Source: Adlercreutzia muris (lineage in GTDB: Bacteria; Actinomycetota; Coriobacteriia; Coriobacteriales; Eggerthellaceae). Taken from it: a stretch of DNA of 64,000 bases. Each line of letters opens with the position of its first letter. Within the stretch, counting starts at the first letter, position 1. The notes below the pieces were generated by a model. The model was not told the DNA's origin, did not search any database, and was given only the letters and a program-made list of their open reading frames with translations. This document shows, in pieces, positions 45,541-53,860 of this stretch. The stretch is from positions 49,167 through 113,166 of the forward strand of contig NZ_WAJS01000003.1 of NCBI RefSeq assembly GCF_008831045.1, in the 5' to 3' direction. The position numbers were made by a program, and so were the translations under genes.

Positions 45541-46932
45541 CTACTTCTTTCCAGCTCTTCGGACGTTGTTGCGGGCGGCGGTCACGTCGCTGAAGGCGCG
45601 AGTGAGGCCGCGCAGGGCGTTGAGTATGGTGGTTCGGTCGGCCATGGGGGCCCGCATGACGCCGTCCCGCAGAATGGCCCACTCGCGACCGCCGGCGAAC
45701 AGCTGGGCGGCATCGGTGATGCCTGCGGCTTTCAAAGCGCTGAACAGGGCCTCCACCATGCGCTCGCGATCTTCCCCGTCCATGGAGGCGAGCCATGTGG
45801 CCAGTGCCTCGGCCCGGCGCTCCGTGCGATCGGGCAGTGCGCCCAACGTAGCGAAGATCGCAGGCGCCCCGCCGGGCTTGGCAACATGGGCGGCGTCCCC
45901 CCGCAGCCCGGGTCCGGCCTCTGCATCGGCCACCACCCAGCGGTACACCGTGTGCTGCTCGAAGCCGCGCCCCGTGGCCTGCACCACTTCCGTGGGCATC
46001 AGCGACTCCATGAGAATGCCCACCATGGAATCTCCCGGCACCTGCTTGGTCATGCGACCCACCAACGGCTCATAGTCGACTGCCGTGAAGGTGCCGGGCA
46101 TGAAGCCCGGGCCATCGTGGTTGTACAGGTGGACAATGCGCTCCTGCACCGCCGGCGATACCTTCAGCGCCGCGTACTCGGCCAAGTTGCCGCCCTTGGA
46201 ATGGCCGCCCACGATGAGCCGTCCGGGCAGTCGGCGGTCGGCGGCCACGGCCTCCAGATAGCGCACGGCCAAATCCTGGGCCGGCACCGGCACCATGTAG
46301 GCCATGTTGAAATCCTCGCGCCACCCGGTAAGCGTCGTGTCGGTGCCGCGGTACCCCACATAGGCGAACCGCCCCGGGCACACGAAGGTCGTGGCGGCGA
46401 ACTGCATATCGAGCGCCTCGTCGAAAGCGGCCTCGTGATCGTAGATGAGCAGCTCGCGAAAGCGCGGGCTCGCGGCCATCCGGAACAGCTGCTGGGTCAT
46501 CGAGGTCGCATGCATACCCGAGAACATCGTGGGGAACAGCTCGGCCCGCAGCAGGTCGGCGAAGCGAACGGGCGCCGTGGGCGCCGTTGGACCCTGGGCC
46601 TCTTCGGCCCGATCGGCGCCATCGGACGTGGTCGAGGCGGCCCCGACCGCAGCCGCCTTCCCCGCCGCGGCCGCCTTCCCCGCCCTCTCGTCGCGACCGC
46701 TCTCGCGCCGCTCGCGCAGGCGGCGACGCAGCGCCGCGAAGGGGGCGCGCCAGCGGGTCGTCCTCTCGGCGCTCCCCTCTTCCCCGGCGCCTTCCCCTAA
46801 AGCCACCCGCGGCATGATGCCCTCGCCCCGGGCCATACAGAACTGGGCGAGCAGCGCCGAGTCCACGGCGTTGAAGGGCTCCTCGTCGAAGGTGGCCAGC
46901 TGCGTTTCCAGATATGTGAGTATATCGCTCAT
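45541..46932 (-). CDS. Mbeg1-like (DUF2974) serine hydrolase
   Basis: A 463-residue protein with an alpha/beta-hydrolase core (about 165-330). The nucleophile elbow is GGHSKGGNLA, and RGTDTTLTGWREDFNM plus HDGPGFMPG are family blocks around the catalytic Asp. An Ala/Arg-rich low-complexity insert lies at about 60-120, and a C-terminal helical part follows. Proteins of this type are common in Firmicutes and Coriobacteriia, and the substrate is unknown. ATG 46932 lacks a clear ribosome site. No signal peptide. Confidence 0.85.
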   Translation of the reverse strand: MSDILTYLETQLATFDEEPFNAVDSALLAQFCMARGEGIMPRVALGEGAGEEGSAERTTRWRAPFAALRRRLRERRESGRDERAGKAAAAGKAAAVGAASTTSDGADRAEEAQGPTAPTAPVRFADLLRAELFPTMFSGMHATSMTQQLFRMAASPRFRELLIYDHEAAFDEALDMQFAATTFVCPGRFAYVGYRGTDTTLTGWREDFNMAYMVPVPAQDLAVRYLEAVAADRRLPGRLIVGGHSKGGNLAEYAALKVSPAVQERIVHLYNHDGPGFMPGTFTAVDYEPLVGRMTKQVPGDSMVGILMESLMPTEVVQATGRGFEQHTVYRWVVADAEAGPGLRGDAAHVAKPGGAPAIFATLGALPDRTERRAEALATWLASMDGEDRERMVEALFSALKAAGITDAAQLFAGGREWAILRDGVMRAPMADRTTILNALRGLTRAFSDVTAARNNVRRAGKK

Positions 46933-47210
46933 GGGTCTATTATGCCCCACTCCGCCGAAAGGTGCACTGCGCCGACCCCGCCAGACACAAAGCCGTTGCC
47001 TGCACTTCGCAGCCTTACCATGACCGCACCTCTCACCTTCGGCTACAATGGCACCGCAATTTCGTTCAAATGCGGGCATCTCCCGGCGCGGCGAGTGCAC
47101 CGCCGCCATGACCGCGAGCCGCCATCGGCCCTGCCATTCCCGCAGCGGCCGTCGCGCCCGGTCACTCGCCGTGCCGAGGGGCGCCCGCGCGCCCAACCCA
47201 GGAGGTTCCC

Positions 47211-48710
47211 GTGTCCACCGATCCCGCCTCTATCCCCGCGCCGGCCCGCGATGCCGCCGTTCCGGCCGCCGACAGCAACCCCGCCGGCGCCGACATCCCC
47301 GCCGGCATCGGCAGCGCCGCCGCGCCCCGCGAGCACTTCGCCAGCCGCCTCGGCTTCATCCTCATCTCAGCCGGCTGTGCCATTGGCCTCGGCAATGTGT
47401 GGCGCTTCCCCTATATCGCCGGCGAGTACGGCGGCGCGGCGTTCATTTTGCTGTACCTGATCTTCCTCGTCATTTTGGGTCTGCCGGTCATGGTGATGGA
47501 GTTCGCCGTGGGCCGCGCCTCCCAGCGCTCGGCGGCCCTGGCCTTCGACGTGCTGCAGCCCTCCCGCCGTTGGCACTGGTTCAGCTGGTGGGGGTATATC
47601 GGCTGCATGCTGCTCATGATGTTCTATACCACCGTGTGCGGCTGGATGCTCGCCTACACCGCCAAGATGGCCACGGGCACCTTCGACGGGCTGGATCCCG
47701 AGGGCGTCGGCGGCGTGTTCGGCGCCATGCTGGCGAACCCCTCCGAGATGGTGGGCTGGATGCTCGCCGTCATCGTCATCGGCTTTTTCGTATGCAGCTT
47801 CGGCCTGCAGAAGGGCGTGGAGCGCATCACCAAGATCATGATGATCTGCCTGCTCGGCGTCATGGGCCTGCTGGTCGTCCGCTCGGTCACCCTGCCCGGC
47901 GCCGCCGAGGGTCTGGCCTTCTACCTCGTCCCCGACTTCGGGCGCATGTTCGCCGGCGGCATCGGCGGCTTCGGCGAGGCCGTGTACGCCGCCATGGGCC
48001 AGGCGTTCTTCACGCTGTCGCTCGGCATCTCGGCCATGGAGGTCTTCGGCAGCCGCATCGGCAAGCAGAACTCGCTCACCGGCGAGGCCCTGCGTATCTG
48101 CGGCCTGGACACGCTCGTGGCCATTCTCGCCGGCCTCATCATCTTCCCCGCCTGCTTCGCCTTCGCCGTGGCCCCCGACCAGGGCCCCTCGCTCGTGTTC
48201 GTCACCCTGCCCAACGTGTTCAACCAGATGCCCTTGGGCCAGCTGTGGGGCACCCTGTTCTTCGTGTTCATGAGCTTCGCTGCCTTGTCTACCATCATCG
48301 CCGTGTTCGAGAATCTCATCACCTTCACCATGGAGAAATGGGATCTCTCTCGTCGCGACGCCATCAAGCGCACGGCCATCCTCGTCACCGTGCTCAGCCT
48401 GCCCTGCGCGCTGGGCTTCAACGTGCTGGCCGGCGTCACCGTGCCGGGCATCGGCGACATCCAGTCCATCGAGGACTTCATCGTGTCGAACAACCTGCTG
48501 CCTTTGGGCAGCCTCCTGTACGTGGTGTTCTGCGTGTCCCGCAAGGGCTGGGGCTGGAAGAACTTCCTGGCCGAGGCCGACACGGGCACGGGGGCGAAAT
48601 TCCCCCGCTGGGCCCGCGGCTGGCTTGCCTTCGGCCTGCCGACGCTCATTATCATCATCTTCATCATGGGCTACGTGCCGAAGATCATGCTGTGGTGCGG
48701 ATTGGCCTAG
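47211..48710 (+). CDS. Sodium-dependent neurotransmitter:sodium symporter (NSS/SNF) family transporter
   Basis: A 499-residue LeuT-fold permease for amino acids or amines driven by sodium. After an Ala/Pro-rich N-terminus (1-40) it shows the family TM1 signature SAGCAIGLGNVWRFPYI and about 11-12 helices, including TM6 GQAFFTLSLGISAMEVFGS. GTG 47211 follows GGAGG. A hairpin with no T-run lies 17 bases after the stop. Confidence 0.93.
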   Translation: MSTDPASIPAPARDAAVPAADSNPAGADIPAGIGSAAAPREHFASRLGFILISAGCAIGLGNVWRFPYIAGEYGGAAFILLYLIFLVILGLPVMVMEFAVGRASQRSAALAFDVLQPSRRWHWFSWWGYIGCMLLMMFYTTVCGWMLAYTAKMATGTFDGLDPEGVGGVFGAMLANPSEMVGWMLAVIVIGFFVCSFGLQKGVERITKIMMICLLGVMGLLVVRSVTLPGAAEGLAFYLVPDFGRMFAGGIGGFGEAVYAAMGQAFFTLSLGISAMEVFGSRIGKQNSLTGEALRICGLDTLVAILAGLIIFPACFAFAVAPDQGPSLVFVTLPNVFNQMPLGQLWGTLFFVFMSFAALSTIIAVFENLITFTMEKWDLSRRDAIKRTAILVTVLSLPCALGFNVLAGVTVPGIGDIQSIEDFIVSNNLLPLGSLLYVVFCVSRKGWGWKNFLAEADTGTGAKFPRWARGWLAFGLPTLIIIIFIMGYVPKIMLWCGLA

Positions 48711-48727
48711 CGAATCTCTCCCACACG

Positions 48728-48759
48728 TTGGCACCGTGCGACGGCGCACCGTGCCAACG
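48728..48759. terminator. Hairpin after the NSS transporter gene
   Basis: A 14-base stem, with one mismatch (GTTGGCACCGTGCG and its partner), around a four-base loop. No T-run follows, so termination is uncertain. Confidence 0.45.
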
Positions 48760-48891
48760 CCACGACCGCCCTGGCACTTCCTCGCGTCTGTGAGCCGCGA
48801 CTGCCACAGCCGATCCAGCGTCGAAGACCACTGTGGCCGAGCCAACCCCACCCCGCATGGCGCCAGCGTGCGGGCCTTCGACGGTTTCTTC

Positions 48892-48920
48892 TCGACGGCG
48901 CACCGCGTTTCCGCTATACT
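48892..48920 (+). promoter_or_regulatory. Probable promoter of tRNA-Leu
   Basis: TCGACG (48892-48897) and TATACT (48915-48920) are separated by 17 bases, and the -10 ends 16 bases before the tRNA. Confidence 0.55.
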
Positions 48921-48936
48921 GCGTAGATGCGCCTAG

Positions 48937-49020
48937 GCCCGGGTGGTGGAACGGCAGACACGACGGTCTCAAAAACCGTTGCCGAAAGGTGTGCGGGTTC
49001 AAATCCCGCCCCGGGCACCA
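48937..49020 (+). tRNA. tRNA-Leu (anticodon CAA)
   Basis: Complete class II tRNA. The acceptor stem GCCCGGG pairs with CCCGGGC. The anticodon stem ACGGU/ACCGU closes the loop CUCAAAA, which gives anticodon CAA. A long variable arm (GCCGAAAGGUGU) is typical of leucine tRNA, and the T-arm GCGGGTTCAAATCCCGC is canonical. CCA is encoded (49018-49020). A terminator follows within 11 bases. Its 3' end is part of a direct repeat that recurs at 51197. Confidence 0.96.
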
Positions 49021-49100
49021 CGAACCTCAAACGGCTCCCTTCGGGGAGCCGTTTTTCGTTGGGAGCGAGCTGGCCGACGGAGCCGTTTTTCGTTGCAGGC
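49007..49100. repeat. Direct repeat at tRNA-Leu 3' end, left copy
   Basis: Starts with the last ten bases of the tRNA acceptor region (CGCCCCGGGC). It continues through GAACCTCAAACGGCTCC and the terminator hairpin to GGAGCCGTTTTTCGTTGCAG. The segment from the hairpin's right arm is partly duplicated inside this copy (49046 and 49079). Confidence 0.7.
49031..49056 (+). terminator. Rho-independent terminator of tRNA-Leu
   Basis: The stem ACGGCTCC / GGAGCCGT with a CTTCGG-type loop is followed by TTTTC. Confidence 0.85.
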
Positions 49101-49142
49101 CACGGCCGTCGCCTCCGCGCCTCAACCATCGGCTTCATTCCC

Positions 49143-49350
49143 TTGTTTCCCTATTTCGCAATTCTGCGCAGCAAACTCCGCGAGATAGACATTGAGCTCA
49201 CCTGTCCTTGCCAGGAAGGGATCGAGATGCGGGTGTTGCCCGCGTTTTTCCAGGTGAAGAAAGCACGAAAGGGCGGTGTACGATCGTCTCTGCGGGAGGC
49301 GCATCTATCTCGCGGAGTTTGCTGCGCAGAATCGGCCCTTTCGGAAACAA
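49143..49350. repeat. 208-bp inverted-repeat element, left of the nuclease gene
   Basis: Inner arms of 29 bases (49161-49189 and 49304-49332) are perfectly complementary and share most bases with the element at 42028. Outer TTGTTTCC (49143-49150) and GGAAACAA (49343-49350) lie exactly 18 bases further out on both sides. The core TTTTTCCAGGTGA is at 49245-49257, 102 bases from the left end. No coding frame inside. Confidence 0.85.
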
Positions 49351-49473
49351 AACCCGGGAAGGCAAAGGGCATCTTCTCCCGGAGCACGGGCCTGCCCCCC
49401 GTCACCTTCCGCGCCAAAGCAGAACGGCCCGCGGCGACCGGTCGACAGGCAGGGGGGCATTTCGCGCCTCGGC

Positions 49474-50526
49474 TCAGAGCTGCTCGCGATGGAACTTCCC
49501 CACCTGCCAGCGCAAATCCGTGTGTTTCTCAATCTGCCCGGGAAGCCACCCCCGAAAGCGCTTCCCCGTCTTCTCGGACACCTTGCCCATCAAGCTCGCG
49601 AACTCATACACATTCGAGAACTGCGCCGACGTCACGGTGACCACATCGACGCCCTCGGCAAGCAACGCGTCTCTTCGCCGCGAATCGCGCGCCTGGGCGA
49701 GACTGCCGCTGTGGGCGTCGCGACCATCGTACTCAACCACAATGCCGCATTCCCACCAGCACAGATCCCCGACAACATACTTCTGTCGCGCAATACGACG
49801 CCCCCGATCGCCCAGTGCGCGGGGTTCGTTCAGGCGGGCATCGGGAAGCCCCAGCCCTCCTCGGCGCCTCGGAGTGAGCGCAATGATGGCCAGCTCGGTC
49901 TCCATAACGGACGCCGATTTACGACGCACCTGCTTCGCCGCCGAGCGCGCCAACTTGATAGCGCGAACATCGGTAAGCTGCTCGAGAAACGCCAGCAGTC
50001 GCTCCGGAGTCGTTAGGGGGCGGCGCACCATGTCGCCTCCGCTTCCCTCAATCGGGTAGCTGCCGCAAAGCTCATAGCCGAGCGCGAGCAGCTCCCCATA
50101 GGTGAGCCGCGACGCCATCTGCGCGAAAACCAACTCGGGCGACGAGGCCCACACTCCAGGCGCGACCTCGAGAAACGCATTGCGCGGCATACTGCGGCCG
50201 CACTGGCGCCGGCACACCGAGGCCGCCGATCGCACACCGGGTTTCTTGCCCACGAGCACCTCAAGGGGAAGACCCCCAGGTGTGACCGGCTCGCATCCCG
50301 CGAGCAACGCGCGCGACTCCGGGGGAAGTTTCCCGAGAATATGCGCTATATCTTCGTGCGTCGACGCGCACGTCTTCACCGCCGTAGAGCCGGAGAGCAT
50401 TGATGCGGGCAGGTCGACGCCTCGGCGCTTACCGGACAGGTGAAACTCACTCAACGGAATCGAATGTGCCACCGACCAAGTGCGCCACAGGAGAAGGGCG
50501 GAAGTATGACTCGGATATATGTTCAT
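49474..50526 (-). CDS. Protein with C-terminal Vsr/DUF559-like endonuclease domain
   Basis: A 350-residue protein from ATG 50526 (an upstream ATG 50592 is also in frame; neither has a good ribosome site). The N-terminal two thirds are helical with YPSHTSALLLWR and a Cys/Arg-rich middle, unrecognised. The C-terminal 110 residues match PD-(D/E)XK nucleases of Vsr/DUF559 type: GDLCWWECGIVVEYDGRDAH, then a basic helix RDSRRRDALLAEG and strand VDVVTVTSAQF. Candidate catalytic acids are the Glu and Asp in VEYDGRD. It is flanked by two inverted-repeat elements within a tRNA-adjacent segment. Role unknown. Confidence 0.7.
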   Translation of the reverse strand: MNIYPSHTSALLLWRTWSVAHSIPLSEFHLSGKRRGVDLPASMLSGSTAVKTCASTHEDIAHILGKLPPESRALLAGCEPVTPGGLPLEVLVGKKPGVRSAASVCRRQCGRSMPRNAFLEVAPGVWASSPELVFAQMASRLTYGELLALGYELCGSYPIEGSGGDMVRRPLTTPERLLAFLEQLTDVRAIKLARSAAKQVRRKSASVMETELAIIALTPRRRGGLGLPDARLNEPRALGDRGRRIARQKYVVGDLCWWECGIVVEYDGRDAHSGSLAQARDSRRRDALLAEGVDVVTVTSAQFSNVYEFASLMGKVSEKTGKRFRGWLPGQIEKHTDLRWQVGKFHREQL

Positions 50527-50731
50527 TGGTGCAGGATACTGTGCCGATTCGACGCTCGGCAGGCCATGCCGCGAAATTAACTGAACGACCATTCATGAGG
50601 GAATTGCTTGCTTTTGGAATTGCCTTGGAATGGCGCTTACGCTTCCTATGCCGCAGCCGGCACAAGAAGGATAACGATTAAGGCTCAGTGCTCCGATCGA
50701 GGTGCGCCTAATTCCCTCGCAGGATCAGTTC

Positions 50732-50940
50732 GTGTTTCCGAAACGGGGAAATTTGCGCAGCAAACTCCGCGAGATAGATGCTCCCCGACACACATTCCAG
50801 CTCGAACGGCTTTGCGGCCATATAGCACCAGGGAAAACGCTGCATAGGCCGCATCTCAACCAAGCCAGCCGCCCCTTCCCGGAGACTTTACATCTACTTC
50901 GCGGAGTTTACTGCACAAAACCGGTCTCTTCGGGAACAAA
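50732..50940. repeat. 209-bp inverted-repeat element, right of the nuclease gene
   Basis: Arms (50751-50780 and about 50891-50920) match those at 42028 and 49143 but with more changes between the two sides; AAACTCCGCGA is kept. Outer TGTTTCC and GGGAACA mark the ends. The core reads on the opposite strand (50825-50837), 103 bases from the right end, so this copy is inverted relative to the other three. Confidence 0.8.
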
Positions 50941-51196
50941 ATCCAGGCCGCAGCACCGAAAATCGCGCTGGGAGAGCCTCAGCCGACCGCACCGATACTC
51001 CTCATGCGGTGGCTCCCCGCAAACCCGCGAGCGCGCTCATTCGCAAGCCCGATTGGCTTCGCAGCTTAGCGACTCCACACCAGCGGATCGCCGCGACCCT
51101 GCAGGCCCGCAACGCCACACGCCAATGATCCACCGGAAATTGACACCCACAGCGGGAAAGGGGCCGCCATTCGCAGTACGCGGCTCCCTACCGAAA

Positions 51197-51255
51197 CGCC
51201 CCGGGCGCCGCGAACCTCAAACGGCTCCCCGCGGGAGCCGTTTTTCGTCGCAGGC
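51197..51255. repeat. Direct repeat of tRNA-Leu 3' end, right copy
   Basis: Begins with the same ten bases as the tRNA end (CGCCCCGGGC) and matches 49007-49038 with two changes in 32 bases. It then carries the same terminator type (ACGGCTCCCC..GGGAGCCGTTTTTC) and GTCGCAGGC. No tRNA body is present upstream of it. It marks the right edge of a 2.2 kb segment. Confidence 0.65.
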
Positions 51256-51280
51256 AAGGGCGGCGGCCCCGGCGGAGCGC

Positions 51281-51790
51281 TCAAGCAGTCTCGTGGTAGT
51301 AGATGAAGATATCCTCGTAGACGCCATCCTTGTTGCGGAAACCGCCGGGAATACGCCCGATGCGCTGGAAGCCCAGATCTTCGTAGAGGGCGATGGCGCG
51401 CTCGTTGCTGGCCACCACGGCGTTGAACTGCAGACCGCGAAAGCCGAGACGCGCCGCCTGACGCAGCGAGTCCTCCACCAGAAGACGCCCGACCCCGTGG
51501 CCGCGCACCTCCGACGACACCGCATAGCTCGCGTTGGCCACGTGTCCGCAGCGACCCACATTGTTGGGATGCAAGATATACAGCCCCGCCACGCGTCCAG
51601 CCACCGTGGCCACCGCCGTATGAGACTGCTCGGCGAAGAACGCGCTCGCCTCCTCCGTCGTCAACGGATCGGTCTGCGGAAAGGCGCGACCGGCCTCCAC
51701 CACGGCGTTCCAAATCTCCATCATGGCGGCCACGTCCTCCTCGCGGTACGGCCGCGTAACCCGCATCGCCAATCCATCAAGCGCGCTCAT
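51281..51790 (-). CDS. GNAT-family N-acetyltransferase
   Basis: A 169-residue acetyltransferase. It has the acetyl-CoA block SYAVSSEVRGHGVGRLLVEDSLRQA (motif A, R-G-x-G-V-G) and the motif B region NERAIALYEDLGFQRIG. The closing GGFRNKDGVYEDIFIYYHE resembles the phosphinothricin/YncA-like branch. ATG 51790 is preceded by GGGG; GTG 51796 is an alternative. Substrate unknown. Confidence 0.9.
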   Translation of the reverse strand: MSALDGLAMRVTRPYREEDVAAMMEIWNAVVEAGRAFPQTDPLTTEEASAFFAEQSHTAVATVAGRVAGLYILHPNNVGRCGHVANASYAVSSEVRGHGVGRLLVEDSLRQAARLGFRGLQFNAVVASNERAIALYEDLGFQRIGRIPGGFRNKDGVYEDIFIYYHETA

Positions 51791-51821
51791 TGCCACTGCT
51801 CCCCTTCTCTATCTCATAAAG

Positions 51822-51845
51822 AAAGGCTCCCTTTCGGAAGCCTTT
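51822..51845 (-). terminator. Rho-independent terminator after the class I aldolase gene
   Basis: On the minus strand, AAAGGCTTCC pairs with GGGAGCCTTT around a short loop, then CTTTATG. It lies 24 bases past the aldolase stop. Confidence 0.65.
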
Positions 51846-51868
51846 CCTACAAGTACTATGCCAGCAGC

Positions 51869-52816
51869 CTAGATGTCGGCCAGCGTGAAGTCGCGCTCGC
51901 CGTTGAACACGGCCAGGGCATCGGCCACCGTCCAGTCGGCCAAGGTGATGGCAGAGATGGCCTTGGTCAGGCGCACGGCCTCGTCCAGGGAGCGCTGATG
52001 GATGTTGCGGCCCGTGGCGTTGCCCACGGCCCCGCCCACGTGAATCTGATCGTAGAGCTGGGTGAGGAAGGTGTCGGCATCCACCGTGGAACCGCCCGCG
52101 CACACCAGGCCGCAACGGCCAGCGGCGGTGGAGGCGATCTTCAGGGCCTCGGCAGCCGGGGTGCCGTCCTCGGGCTTCGGCGGGTTCACCTTCACGAAGT
52201 CGGCGCCGAGGCACAGGGCCACGCCGGCGGCACCAGCGATGAGATCCGGATCCTTCTCGGCGGTGACAGCCTTGCCGCGGGGGTAGATCCACAGCACCAC
52301 GATAAGGCCGTTGGCATGGGCCTGGGCGATGAGCTCGCCGGCCTCGGCCATCATGGTGGCCTCGTACTCGCTGCCGAGGTAGATGGTGTAGCCGAGGCCC
52401 ACCACGTTCACGCCGGCCTCCTTCATGGCCAGCACGGCGTCCAGATCGTACAGCTGCGGGGAGTAGGGATCCTCCTGCTTGGTGCCCACGAGGTTGGTCT
52501 TGGAGTTCATCTTCACGAGGTAGTTGATCTCCGGGTAGTCGGCCGCGTACTGGGCCACCAGGCCGCGCTGGCCGGCGAGCACGCCGCAGACGCCCTCGGA
52601 GCCGATCTTGAACAGGTGCTCCGGATCCAGGTCGGCGATGTCGATGCCCTCGCCGTAGAAGTCCTTGTTCAGATGCTCGATCTTCTGATCGCAGGCGAAC
52701 AGCATGAGACGGCCGGTCTCGCGCGTGGCCTTCATGTAGTTGGAGATGTACTCATCGCGAGCCTCGGGCATGACGTCGGCGGGAACGCGCACCTGATCAC
52801 GGGTGATCTTCGGCAT
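51869..52816 (-). CDS. Class I fructose-bisphosphate aldolase, DhnA/archaeal type
   Basis: A 315-residue TIM-barrel Schiff-base aldolase. The likely catalytic Lys lies in GADFVKVNPPK, with FACDQKIEH and YPRGKAV as other active-site blocks and GRNIHQRSLDEAV as the phosphate-binding end. This family cleaves fructose 1,6-bisphosphate or related ketose phosphates. ATG 52816 has AAGGAGG upstream; the longer frame runs through it. It could also handle the lactaldehyde/DHAP products of sugar breakdown. Single gene with its own terminator. Confidence 0.9.
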   Translation of the reverse strand: MPKITRDQVRVPADVMPEARDEYISNYMKATRETGRLMLFACDQKIEHLNKDFYGEGIDIADLDPEHLFKIGSEGVCGVLAGQRGLVAQYAADYPEINYLVKMNSKTNLVGTKQEDPYSPQLYDLDAVLAMKEAGVNVVGLGYTIYLGSEYEATMMAEAGELIAQAHANGLIVVLWIYPRGKAVTAEKDPDLIAGAAGVALCLGADFVKVNPPKPEDGTPAAEALKIASTAAGRCGLVCAGGSTVDADTFLTQLYDQIHVGGAVGNATGRNIHQRSLDEAVRLTKAISAITLADWTVADALAVFNGERDFTLADI

Positions 52817-52931
52817 GGGGATCCTCCTTGGAATTCGTATCAATAACGGCGACTATTGTACAGAAAAGTAAGCCTGACCGCGCATTCTTTCACAAAGAAA
52901 GTGGCGAAGGGCCGACGCGGTATCGGGGACC

Positions 52932-53711
52932 CTACTCCTTCGGGTCGGCGGCCTTCTTCGTCATGCGGCTGTACACCACCAGCGCCACAATGGCGATGGC
53001 CGCCGTCGCCGCAAAGATGACGACGGACTCCGCGATGTTGCCCGACACGAGCCCGGACGCTGCATAGGTGGACAGCACGATACCGGGGATGCGGGCAAAG
53101 TTCGAGATGAGCACGAAGTTGCGCATGGACATGTGCGTCAGCGGCGTGATGTAGGTGAACACGTCCTTCGGCAGCCCCGGGATGAGGAACAGGATGAACA
53201 CGATGACGTTGAACTTCTCGGAGGTTTCCCATTCGCGGAACTTGCCCATGTACTTCTCGGGCACCATGGCCTGCACGAAGGGGGCGCCCAGCTTGTGCAC
53301 GAGCACAAAGATGAACGAGCTGGAGATGATACAGCCGAGCCAGATGATGAGCGCGCCCACCCAGGGGCCGTAGATCATGCCGGCGGCCACCTGCACCACT
53401 TCGCCGGGAATGAAGGCCACCACGATCTGGAGGAACTGGATAGCCAGCAGAATGAGGAAGCCCCAGGGGCCGGCGTTGCGAATGTCGGAGGTGACGCGGT
53501 CCACCCCGCCGGGCTCGAACAGCTCGTGGATCATGGGCCAGAGAGCCGCGCACACCACGATCATGATGACGAAGAACGCGATGAGGCCCGCGAACTTGAA
53601 GATGTTCGCCGCAGGCATCTCATGGCCGGCAACGGACTTCTCCTGGTGGGCCTTGGCGTCCAGCTTCTGGAGGCGCTCGGATTTGGGGGTTTTGTTATCG
53701 TGTGTATTCAT
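52932..53711 (-). CDS. TVP38/TMEM64 (VTT domain) membrane protein
   Basis: A 259-residue membrane protein with about six hydrophobic segments. The VTT-domain hallmarks are FIPGEVVQVAAGMIYGPWVG and FLIPGLPKDVFTYI, each with the F-x-P-G re-entrant pattern. A Lys/Ser-rich N-terminal tail of about 35 residues precedes the first helix. The family is linked to lipid scrambling or undecaprenyl-phosphate type transport in general, but the role here is unknown. The upstream spacer has a short GC hairpin. Confidence 0.88.
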   Translation of the reverse strand: MNTHDNKTPKSERLQKLDAKAHQEKSVAGHEMPAANIFKFAGLIAFFVIMIVVCAALWPMIHELFEPGGVDRVTSDIRNAGPWGFLILLAIQFLQIVVAFIPGEVVQVAAGMIYGPWVGALIIWLGCIISSSFIFVLVHKLGAPFVQAMVPEKYMGKFREWETSEKFNVIVFILFLIPGLPKDVFTYITPLTHMSMRNFVLISNFARIPGIVLSTYAASGLVSGNIAESVVIFAATAAIAIVALVVYSRMTKKAADPKE

Positions 53712-53860
53712 GGGCTCCAGTGTAACGGAGCGCCCCGCGGGGCGGGGCGCATCTTAAAGAACTCTATAGCTTAGTGACGAAATCGTAAGGGCTGCCCGCG
53801 AAGAGCCCGAGACGCCCGGCCGGACCTTCGCGCCAACACGCCCCCCATACTGGGACAATG

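Larger units (their letters stand above)
50593..51280. other. 688-base intergenic region upstream of the nuclease gene
   Basis: No credible gene. It holds the inverted-repeat element at 50732-50940 and the right copy of the tRNA-linked direct repeat at 51197-51255. The intervening 50941-51196 shows nothing recognisable. Confidence 0.7.

Noticed and set aside
51160..51210. Second or partial tRNA at the right copy of the tRNA-linked repeat
   Set aside because: Only the last ten acceptor bases match. The T-loop sequence TTCAAAT and the rest of a cloverleaf are missing.
48711..51280. Integrase-bearing genomic island next to tRNA-Leu
   Set aside because: No integrase, transposase or phage gene could be found between the repeats, so only a minimal or decayed segment is claimed.
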